Source: JAVHYG01 sp040390025 (GTDB lineage Bacteria; Pseudomonadota; Gammaproteobacteria; Diplorickettsiales; Diplorickettsiaceae). Taken from it: 64,000 nt of DNA. The notes beneath the pieces were generated by a model. The model was not told the origin of the DNA. It saw nothing but the letters and a program-made list of their open reading frames with translations, and searched no databases. A program made the translations under genes and the position numbers. Location: positions 1 through 64,000 of the forward strand of contig JAZJZD010000007.1 in assembly GCA_040390025.1 (NCBI GenBank), given 5' to 3'. How positions within the stretch are numbered: the first letter of the stretch is position 1; every line of letters begins with the position of its first letter. Shown in pieces: positions 1 to 7,136 of the stretch.

Positions 1-73
1 CGTTAACAACTTCAATATCAGTAAAAAACTTTTTAAAAATGACATCATGAGGGTTATGAATTTGGATCGTCAC
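1..73 (-). CDS. Rpn-family recombination-promoting nuclease/putative transposase, N-terminus only
   Basis: The minus strand opens with GTG at 73-71 and reads off the left edge of the window. The first 24 residues begin (V/M)TIQIHNPHDVIFKKFF and continue TDIEVVN, matching the N-terminal signature (HDxxFKKxFsD) of the Rpn/COG5464 PD-(D/E)XK family. A GGAAA ribosome-binding site lies about 6 bases upstream of the GTG. Family members are nucleases that promote recombination, often present in many copies in host-associated bacteria. Only the N-terminus is visible, so intactness cannot be judged. Confidence 0.6.
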   Translation of the reverse strand, partial: MTIQIHNPHDVIFKKFFTDIEVVN

Positions 74-233
74 TTCTTATTTTCCTTGTTTTTATTGGGT
101 AAAATAATTTTACCTTAAAATACTTAAACGATAATATTTGATTTGAAATTTGAATAACAAATATAAGATTTAAGTAAACTTACCAAGATATAGTGCGAGT
201 CTAGAAATCCCCACCGCGACCGCTGCACATGCT

Positions 234-270
234 AACCGGTATCAACTCCCGTTGATCACCGGTTGTCTTC
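234..270 (+). terminator. GC-rich hairpin followed by a T-rich tract
   Basis: AACCGGT at 234-240 pairs with ACCGGTT at 258-264. The stem extends inward (ATCAA with TTGAT, one bulge) around a short loop and is followed by GTCTTCTTTTCTTT. The T-rich side is on the plus strand, yet both flanking genes lie on the minus strand, so it may terminate antisense transcription or be a remnant of a lost gene. Not a canonical U-run, hence modest confidence. Confidence 0.4.
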
Positions 271-312
271 TTTTCTTTAAGTTTTCCTGTAAGCAATAAT
301 TATATTTAATTA

Positions 313-1536
313 TTAATCTTGAATAGGTTTGGGATTAGCAATCTCCTGCAAATAGTCTGGTATCATTTTATTTAGATAGATATTACTAATTTTAGGTAAA
401 TCGTCTACATAGAGCTCATACGGCATCCAAAAGCTAAATTTTTTAAATCGATCTACCTGAAATAGATTTTTTTGAATGTCTTGTGGGATTTTATTCCAAT
501 CAGCAGAGTCTGCTGAGAAAGGGCCCTTATAATTTGCCACGTTCCAAGGATTATGAAGGCGAACTAATCTAAATCCAGACCATTCCACAGCATCGATAAC
601 GCTGTACGCATGGCCACTGACAAGATATTTTGGGCTACCACCCGTTCCTTGGTAAGTAGTGGAGTGCTTATTTTGGAAAATATCCCAGAAATAGTCTTTC
701 CATACACAATTTTTATTGTTGGCATTGATATTGATATTAGCGGTGGAGTTGACTCCTAGATATGTTTCTAAGCCGCCAGCCAAGTTAGTATAACCACCTT
801 TCAATTTAGCAAAGGCTTTTTCAATTAAGAGATACCAAAATTCAGATTTATTTTCCATAGAAGAATAGCCTTCGTTTGGAATTTGATCGTCGATCAACAT
901 ATATCGAATTTCAGAGGCGAATATTAATCTGACTGAATATATCCCTAAAGGATTATAGGCGGTAGGGTAAATGGCCGAAAATAAAAGATTATGTGCTTCA
1001 GGATGTATAGCAAGAGAACCCATTGTCGCAACAAATCCACAATTTCCAAGTCCTTTTTGATTCATATCTGTAATTAATGGACTTCGTTCAACTTCAGTTA
1101 AGCTTATATCCGTTGGGTTACTTTGGCACATTGAGAAAAGACCAGAATTTTCCCCATCTAGAATGTGCATTTTCGGTGATGTAATTAATTCGTTGATACG
1201 CCCATATTTTTTTACGCCCGTTTTCCCATCCCACCAAATAGAGGGGGGGAATACATCGTCTTTGAACAAAATATTTTTTTCCGACGCATGATTAATTAAG
1301 TCACAAACAGGGTCTTTCTTATATAATCCACTTTCATCGGGTTCATAAGCCTTAAGAAAATCGCTATAGGCAGATAAATTGACCGCCTGAGAGGGATTAC
1401 TTTTTAGAGCATTTTGTATTTTACGCTGGCTATATTTTTTTCTTCCTTGGTTATCACGTTCTCTATCGGGCGATTTTGGCCAAGTACTCGTATCTTCCAG
1501 AATGATAGTTTTATCTTTAAAAATAGGCGTTGTCAT
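313..1536 (-). CDS. Calpain-family (C2) cysteine protease, candidate effector
   Basis: A 407-residue protein with the three catalytic elements of papain-fold calpains in the right order: Cys166 in KGLGNCGFVA (calpain GxLGDCWFLAA), His309 in LVSGHAYSV (calpain GHAYSV) and Asn329 in RLHNPW (calpain RNPWG). The first ~125 residues are charged and unlike known domains. The C-terminal ~60 residues follow the protease domain, and no EF-hand or C2 domain is seen. There is no signal peptide. Calpain domains are mainly eukaryotic and rare in bacteria. In an intracellular bacterium a host-directed, secreted enzyme is a reasonable inference, but no secretion signal proves it. Preceded by about 420 bases of AT-rich intergenic DNA, and stands alone transcriptionally. 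Confidence 0.8.
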   Translation of the reverse strand: MTTPIFKDKTIILEDTSTWPKSPDRERDNQGRKKYSQRKIQNALKSNPSQAVNLSAYSDFLKAYEPDESGLYKKDPVCDLINHASEKNILFKDDVFPPSIWWDGKTGVKKYGRINELITSPKMHILDGENSGLFSMCQSNPTDISLTEVERSPLITDMNQKGLGNCGFVATMGSLAIHPEAHNLLFSAIYPTAYNPLGIYSVRLIFASEIRYMLIDDQIPNEGYSSMENKSEFWYLLIEKAFAKLKGGYTNLAGGLETYLGVNSTANININANNKNCVWKDYFWDIFQNKHSTTYQGTGGSPKYLVSGHAYSVIDAVEWSGFRLVRLHNPWNVANYKGPFSADSADWNKIPQDIQKNLFQVDRFKKFSFWMPYELYVDDLPKISNIYLNKMIPDYLQEIANPKPIQD

Positions 1537-1955
1537 ATAATTAATTTCCTTATTGTTAAAATAAATAACAAAAACAATTATAATCTATAAAAAAATTATT
1601 AAATTAAAAAACAATAAATTGTTATAAAAAAGGTGAGGATATTTTTTTATAATATTAATTTTGAATAAAATTTTATTTATCGCTAGACTATTTTAAGAGA
1701 AAATAAAAAGAAAAAATAAAGCGTAAAGATAACGATAACGACTTTTGCACTACTCACACCATTACTCGTGATTAAAAAGGACAGCGTATTAACGTGGTAA
1801 ATAATTCTATTTACTAAAGCTTATCTTCTTGCTATGCAGGTACTCTAGCATCTAGGTATGTGTTTCCGGTATTTAGTGTCAGTAGGTCAATTTTTATTGT
1901 AAATAATACTTTATAATAAATCTTCCAAAAAATAACTTTAATGGAGTAAATTATT
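1537..1955. promoter_or_regulatory. Divergent AT-rich intergenic region with a likely promoter for the secreted-protein gene
   Basis: A 419-base gap between divergent genes. A perfect TATAAT lies at 1912-1917 upstream of the plus-strand gene, and a GGAG ribosome-binding site lies about 10 bases before its ATG. No good TTGACA-type -35 is seen. The rest is AT-rich and holds no supportable ORF. Confidence 0.4.
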
Positions 1956-2330
1956 ATGAAACTAAAAACGTTATCTGTGGCTGCTTTAATAGCTTCGTCG
2001 CTCGCTTTTTCATTGCCTGCTTATAGTTGGTCTGGAGATAATTGGCCTGGAGATACTAATATACAAAATAACTATGCTATTTCACATGCGAAAAATGTTG
2101 GTGATATACAAAACTCTATATCTAGGATACGAAGAGCAGAGGGAAAAATAAAAAGAGATGAAAAGCAACTTGAGCAGGATATAGATACATTAATGAGGTT
2201 AAATGCTGAAATACATAGGATGTTCGGCTTCTCTGTGATGGGAATCCAGAGCGGGGGTTGGGCTGACATACACAAGTCCACTGCATGGAAAAAATGCCGT
2301 GATAGTAAATGTGAGAATGATACTAGATAA
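1956..2330 (+). CDS. Small secreted/periplasmic protein of unknown function
   Basis: A 124-residue protein with a clear Sec signal peptide: KLK at the N-terminus, a hydrophobic stretch to about residue 20, then cleavage near PAYS-W. The mature part carries a charged helical segment (about residues 45-85, coiled-coil-like) and two Cys near the C-terminus (KKCRDSKC) that could form a disulfide. No family recognised. An ATG with an upstream GGAG and a TATAAT box supports real expression. It lies immediately upstream of a decayed transposase. Confidence 0.6.
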   Translation: MKLKTLSVAALIASSLAFSLPAYSWSGDNWPGDTNIQNNYAISHAKNVGDIQNSISRIRRAEGKIKRDEKQLEQDIDTLMRLNAEIHRMFGFSVMGIQSGGWADIHKSTAWKKCRDSKCENDTR

Positions 2331-2444
2331 AGTACTTGTTCCTTGGAGTTACGCATTGACAGGAAGGTGATAAACGGGACTATTTTGTAAATCTGGCAAA
2401 CGTTGATAAAAACAAGGGCATCGACAGCCCGCTGCAACGAAGCA

Positions 2445-3240
2445 ATGTACACGTCGTACTTATTAAGCGAACCAAATTACAGCAGCTGTGTGGGCTTATC
2501 GAATGTGATGCAAAGTATATCGCATGACAGTATTAATCAATTTTTAGAGAGGGAACGCTTCCGAGCCCAAAGACTTATTTGACGAAGAGAAAGGCAAAAT
2601 AGAAAGGATAGGCGGAGTTCTCAGCGTGGATGATTCTGTGCTGGATAAACCTTACAGTGACCCTAAGAAAGCAGCTTTTATCGATTATTTTTGGTCTGGG
2701 AAGCATCATGCTATTGTAAACGGAATTAATTTAATTAGCTATTTTATACAGATATTCACGGGATTTCGGTGCCAGTTAACTATCGAATTTGTGATAAGTC
2801 ATCTGGAAAAACTAAAAATGATTATTTCCGTGAGATTCTCGCAGAACTGCTCGTTTGGGGATTAGTTCCTGCCTGGGTAACAGGAGATAGTTGGTACTCT
2901 AGTCTTGAGAACTTAAAATTTATCCGAGGAAAGAAAATAAACTTTATGTTCGGCGTGGGTAGTAATCGTATTATTTCGTCAGAACGCGGAAAGTACATTC
3001 AAATACAGAAATTTGAAAGCGGGTCTTCTGATGATCTATCGATCGTACACTTGAAGGATTATGGCCTGGTTAAGGTGTGTCGACAGTTATACAAAAACGT
3101 ATATCACTATTACATCATGAGTACGGCTGAATTAAATAAGCTTGAAACACTAACAAAAATCGATTTTGAAAAGCTCCATCGTGCCATCAAGCAAGTCTGT
3201 AATATCGAACGCTTTCAAGTTCGCAATGCGTGAAAATCTA
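2445..3240 (+). mobile_element. Degenerate IS701/IS4-type DDE transposase remnant (multiple frameshifts)
   Basis: Three overlapping frame fragments together read as one DDE transposase. ATG at 2445 starts MYTSYLLSEPNYSSC...INQFLERERF. The frame shifts near 2560 and reads EPKDLFDEEK...GVLSVDDSVLDKPYS...FWSGKHHAIVNGINL (first catalytic Asp region). It shifts again near 2740 to FYTDIHGISVPVNYRI...KTKNDYF...GLVPAWVTGDSWYSSLENLKF (second catalytic Asp), ending HRAIKQVCNIERFQVRNA. These blocks are typical of IS701/IS4-like transposases. At least two frameshifts and a truncated C-terminus make it inactive. No terminal inverted repeats were identified. Confidence 0.8.
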
Positions 3241-3357
3241 GCTATCGACGACCTTGATTATTATATCGATAAATAGATCACGATAATCAAATGTAACTAA
3301 AAAATTATAATAAAATTATCAGACTTAAAAAACCTTTTACTCTCTTTTTTAATCGAG

Positions 3358-3386
3358 AAAGGGCAGTATTAACTGCCCTTTATTTT
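3358..3386. terminator. Rho-independent terminator 3' of rne
   Basis: A perfect 10-bp stem, AAAGGGCAGT (3358-3367) and ACTGCCCTTT (3372-3381), with a four-base ATTA loop, followed on the plus strand by ATTTTTCC. It sits between the transposase remnant and the convergent end of rne. The flanking A/T tracts allow bidirectional use, with the better T-tract on the plus strand. Confidence 0.75.
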
Positions 3387-3417
3387 TCCTTCATTTTAAA
3401 AAGAAGAGTAGCGGATT

Positions 3418-5679
3418 CTATTTATTTTTTTCAATATCCTGTGCGGCATAGGCATAGTTACGATGCCGTAATTTCGGTTCTCCACCATAACGACGCGTAC
3501 TCTTTCGTCGAAAAGGAGGCGGCGTTGTTTTGCTTGTTGAAGTATTGACTCTATCAATAGCTTCTTGTTGATTGCTTATCACTTTTGGTTGTGGATGGGA
3601 AATTGCTGCAATAGCCTGCTTTTCCATAAAGTTGATGGGCGGCTTTTTTGAAGCTTGTGTTGGAGCTTGCGATTGAGTTTCTTGTTTCTTTATTGGCTTA
3701 GGTCCATCTACTGGGGTTGTTCTCTCTGTTCTCTCTGTTCTTTCAGGTAATTTTTTTTTTGTTTGAGGCGTTTGCGAAGACCTTCTTTCGCTGGAAGCAG
3801 GTCTTGTTTGTGTTTGCTCATAATGCGAGGATTGCCCTTCTGCAGAATAACGATGATTTTGTTGCCCTCTTTCTCTGCGGGGGCGTGATCGGTTATTACG
3901 ATTGTTTTTTCCATACCGTCTTTCTGAACGTTGTTTAGGTTGGAAATGTTCTACTTTTTTAGTAGGCGCTGGAACTGCTTGCGCTTTCTTAGGTTTGGTA
4001 AGATCCGTTAACATGGAAAACAGACGGCTTAATAATCCTAATTGCGTTTTAGGCTTAGTTTTGTTAGGCAGAACTACTGACTTGACCGCAGGTATTTCTA
4101 CTTTGTGAGCAGAAACTGGCGTGTACGGTATGGAGACGTCTGTGTGTGATCGGTTTTCTAAAAGTTCATAACTTGCTGTAGTACTTCCGTCTTTCTCACT
4201 TGAATCCTTATTGATAGCAGTGATTTTATATTGAGGTGATTGCCAAAAGGGATTAGGAATGATTAACAGCGTTACTTTATAAGCTTCTTCGATTTTAGTG
4301 ATAGCGGCTCGCTTCTCATTAATTAGGTAAGTGGCCATATCAACGGGTAGTTCTACACGTATTTGTTGTATTGACTTCTTTAACGCTTCTTTTTCGATGA
4401 GGCGCAGCAGTGATAATGTTAGGGACTCAATACTTCGTATTGTGCCTTGTCCACTACAATGTGAGCAAAGCGTTTCATTGGCCTTACCTAAAGAGTGCCG
4501 TAGACGCTGGCGGGACATCTCTAATAAACCAAAAGATGAAATACGCCCGATTTGAATGCGCGCTCTATCTTTTTTAGTGGCTTCGCGTAAGCAATTTTCA
4601 ACTTTTCGTTTGTTATCTTCTGAACTCATATCGATGAAGTCAATAACAATTAAGCCTCCTAAATCGCGTACACGTAATTGATGTGCGATTTCTTTAGCCG
4701 CTTCTAAGTTGGTTTTAATGGCTGTTTCTTCGATGTCACCATTTTTGGTAGAACGGCCGGAATTAATATCAATCGCTACTAAGGCTTCTGCACGATCAAT
4801 TACAATCGTACCACCCGACGGTAGACGTATTTCACGTTGAAAGGCGGATTCAGCAGCTTCTTCTATACCATAATGAAGAAATAAAGGTGTTGGGTTTTGA
4901 TAAAGCGTTATACGGGATACGAAATCAGGACGAATTTGCTCTATATATTGTTTTGTCTTTTCATAGATTTTTTTATTGTCGATAATAATTTCGTCGATAT
5001 CTCGTCTTAAATAATCGCGTATGGAACGCGTAATGAGATCACCTTCTTGAAAAATCAAGAATGGGGCAGAGCGCGTAGCAAATGCTTTTTGTATGGCATC
5101 CCATTGTTTTAAAAGTAAGTTTAAATCTCCTTGGAGTTCTTTTAGATCACGACCCACGCCTGCAGTACGTAGAATAAGCCCCATGTCCATTGAAATGGCC
5201 ATTTGGCTTAATAAATCTTGCATAGCACGTCGTTCCTCTCCTTCGATGCGACGAGAAATACCGCCAGCACCCGGATTATTCGGCATTAAAACTAAGTAGC
5301 TACCTGGTAAAGTGATATAGGTGGTAAGGGCGGCGCCTTTATTTCCTCTTTCCTCTTTTTCAATTTGGATCATCATTTCCTGACCTACTTTAAGTGAGCT
5401 TTTGATAGCTTGTAGGTCATTCCCTTTAAACTTGAAATAGGAAGGCGCAATTTCTTTAAAAGGTAGGAAACCATGACGTTCAGCGCCATAGTCTATGAAA
5501 GCGGCCTCGAGGCTAGGTTCTATACGGCTAATTTTACCTTTATAGATATTCGATTTTTTTTGTTCGTGGCCACTATATTCGATATCTAAATCGGAAAGCT
5601 TATTGTCTTCAAGTAAAGCAACTCGGATCTCTCCCGGTTGAGTTGCATTAATTAATATTCGATTTTTTTCACTATGCAT
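3418..5679 (-). CDS. rne: Ribonuclease E
   Basis: Endoribonuclease that initiates mRNA decay and processes rRNA/tRNA. The N-terminus (ILINATQPGEIRVAL) is the family hallmark, followed by an S1 domain (about 40-120) and the 5'-sensor/DNase I-like region. Catalytic Asp304 (AIDINSGR) and Asp347 (IVIDFID) are present, as is the Zn-link CSHC at 405-408. At 753 residues it is much shorter than E. coli RNase E (1061). The C-terminal tail from about 500 is low-complexity, rich in Arg/Gln/Pro/Ser, a reduced scaffold for a degradosome. It is preceded by about 900 bases without a gene; the long leader in which E. coli rne autoregulates could lie there, but none was demonstrated. Confidence 0.95.
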   Translation of the reverse strand: MHSEKNRILINATQPGEIRVALLEDNKLSDLDIEYSGHEQKKSNIYKGKISRIEPSLEAAFIDYGAERHGFLPFKEIAPSYFKFKGNDLQAIKSSLKVGQEMMIQIEKEERGNKGAALTTYITLPGSYLVLMPNNPGAGGISRRIEGEERRAMQDLLSQMAISMDMGLILRTAGVGRDLKELQGDLNLLLKQWDAIQKAFATRSAPFLIFQEGDLITRSIRDYLRRDIDEIIIDNKKIYEKTKQYIEQIRPDFVSRITLYQNPTPLFLHYGIEEAAESAFQREIRLPSGGTIVIDRAEALVAIDINSGRSTKNGDIEETAIKTNLEAAKEIAHQLRVRDLGGLIVIDFIDMSSEDNKRKVENCLREATKKDRARIQIGRISSFGLLEMSRQRLRHSLGKANETLCSHCSGQGTIRSIESLTLSLLRLIEKEALKKSIQQIRVELPVDMATYLINEKRAAITKIEEAYKVTLLIIPNPFWQSPQYKITAINKDSSEKDGSTTASYELLENRSHTDVSIPYTPVSAHKVEIPAVKSVVLPNKTKPKTQLGLLSRLFSMLTDLTKPKKAQAVPAPTKKVEHFQPKQRSERRYGKNNRNNRSRPRRERGQQNHRYSAEGQSSHYEQTQTRPASSERRSSQTPQTKKKLPERTERTERTTPVDGPKPIKKQETQSQAPTQASKKPPINFMEKQAIAAISHPQPKVISNQQEAIDRVNTSTSKTTPPPFRRKSTRRYGGEPKLRHRNYAYAAQDIEKNK

Positions 5680-6599
5680 CGTTGAATCCCATTATGGATG
5701 AAAGGTTCAACTAAGCTTGTATTACTTGTAAACGGGAGAATGCCGGTTTAAAACAAATTAAAACGAAAACGGTTGCAGTTTGAAACAATGATTGCGTGAC
5801 CGACTTTATATATCGGGGACGGGTCAAGGTTATTTTTTGTATTGCAAAGGCTAGTTTGTCTCTTTTTAGGACGGATAGCATCATCGGTTTTAAAATTCTA
5901 GTTTCAACACGGATTACACGTTTGTTTATGCACATTCTTACCACTTAAGTTTTGAACAATGTTGCCTGCGTAGAAATAAATATCTATTTCAGCAAATCGC
6001 TTTTAATAGCGACGTATACTCTTCGTACTTGAATTTTTGGCTGTGTTGCCGCTCAACTCACAATCCTCATGTATTCTATATACATTCTGGTTGCTCATTC
6101 TCGCGGCGCCTTGCCGAAAACTCAATTGCTATGAGTAAATACAGTGTTGCAAAAATCACAGCGGAAAATAGTGTCTCAAAATGACTACAAACTTAGAAGC
6201 CGGATCAATTTTTTACTATTTGGGGCTAAAATTTATCCCCGTATTTCAATTAAATTAATAAAAACTAAAGCTTTTTACTTTAGTAAATTTTGCAAGACGT
6301 TGATTTTTTATCTTCCGCCTTACCCTCTTAAAGTAAGCTAATTTGCTTACAAAAACTAAATCTAGCCACATTATAACAGTATTTAGTTGCTTAGCAATAA
6401 GCCAGAAGTAGGCCTGAAGCCTAATGGTGGCTTTCCCTAGCCGGGCATTTTGTTTTACTGGAAAGTTTTGCTATGCTTACACTGGCCTTTATATGAGGTT
6501 TTAGGGGTTTTGTCAGAGGGTGGTTTAATATCAGCCATAGGCTGACAAGCTTTTTCTTAACGCTTAATTAAGCACTACTTTAGATGGGGAATTTTGCTT
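5680..6599. other. Long intergenic region without a supportable gene; contains repeat copy A
   Basis: About 920 bases between the divergent rne and lipoprotein genes. Short ORFs occur at 5711-5944 (minus) and 6144-6341 (plus), but both have atypical composition and no recognisable features. The second begins just after the 126-bp dispersed repeat (6015-6139), so it is not called. The remainder may hold the rne leader and promoters, but no convincing structured RNA was recognised. Confidence 0.5.
6015..6139 (+). repeat. Dispersed ~126-bp MITE-like repeat, copy A
   Basis: Starts TATACTC, contains TTGAATTTTTGGCTGTGTTG and GCGGCGCCTTGCCGAAAA, and ends near GCTATGAGTA. It is closely similar to copies C (52999-53124) and D (57418-57543, inverted). 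The two ends are imperfect inverted repeats (TATACTC and GAGTA; TTGAATTTTTGGC against GCCGAAAACTCAA). Confidence 0.85.
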
Positions 6600-6944
6600 A
6601 TGTATAAGAAGTTTTTAGTCTCAATGCTGTTGACGGTGGCCTTAGCCGGCTGTGGTCATCAGTCTTCTGATAAGCAAGGCGATCAAACGGATACCGCATT
6701 GCCTGTCCAAGATCAGATAACGAATCCAGCGCCTGTTAATGGGGTGGATCAAGGGCAGCAACCCGTTAGCCCTTCCACAGTAGAGCCTACACAACCTGCG
6801 CCTACAACCCCGGATACAACAACGCCTGCAGCAGGGGCGAGTACTACAACAACGCCAGTTACACCTTCTACTACGACGCCTACGATTCCGACACCAGATA
6901 ACAAGGATACTTCTATCAATACTGAGGGTACAGGGACTAAGTAG
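6600..6944 (+). CDS. Small Thr/Pro-rich lipoprotein
   Basis: A 114-residue protein starting at ATG 6600, with GGGGA about 9 bases upstream (a TTG at 6594 is the alternative). The signal peptide ends in a lipobox, VALAGCG, predicting signal peptidase II cleavage and lipidation of the Cys. The mature chain is low complexity, rich in Thr, Pro, Gln and Asp, with runs such as TTTTPVTPSTTTPTIPTP, resembling an extended surface or periplasmic linker rather than an enzyme. Function unknown. A strong terminator follows directly. Confidence 0.8.
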   Translation: MYKKFLVSMLLTVALAGCGHQSSDKQGDQTDTALPVQDQITNPAPVNGVDQGQQPVSPSTVEPTQPAPTTPDTTTPAAGASTTTTPVTPSTTTPTIPTPDNKDTSINTEGTGTK

Positions 6945-6981
6945 GAAAAACCTTAAAGACAGGAAGCTTATTTTAGCTTAA

Positions 6982-7014
6982 AAAAGAGGCAGGGTTCTCC
7001 TGTCTCTTTTATAT
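6982..7014 (+). terminator. Rho-independent terminator after the lipoprotein gene
   Basis: AAAAGAGGCAGG (6982-6993) pairs with CCTGTCTCTTTT (6999-7010) across a five-base loop, with one G-U pair. It ends in a TTTTATATTT tract and separates the lipoprotein gene from gyrA. Confidence 0.85.
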
Positions 7015-7136
7015 TTGCCTCTTTTATGTTCTTTTTATAGACAATTTTTCTTTTTTAATTTGAGGAAATAGGACTGCCCGTCAAACCCTATTTATGGTAA
7101 AATTCGGCCCTTATTTTGAGCATAATAGTGGTTTTT

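Noticed and set aside
2072..2452. 126-codon minus-strand frame over the secreted-protein gene and transposase remnant
   Set aside because: The plus-strand gene has a signal peptide, promoter and ribosome-binding site; the antisense frame has none.
5711..5944. 77-codon minus-strand frame upstream of rne
   Set aside because: No homology, odd composition, no ribosome-binding site; treated as intergenic.
6144..6341. 65-codon plus-strand frame
   Set aside because: Begins just after a mobile repeat and has no recognisable features or ribosome-binding site.
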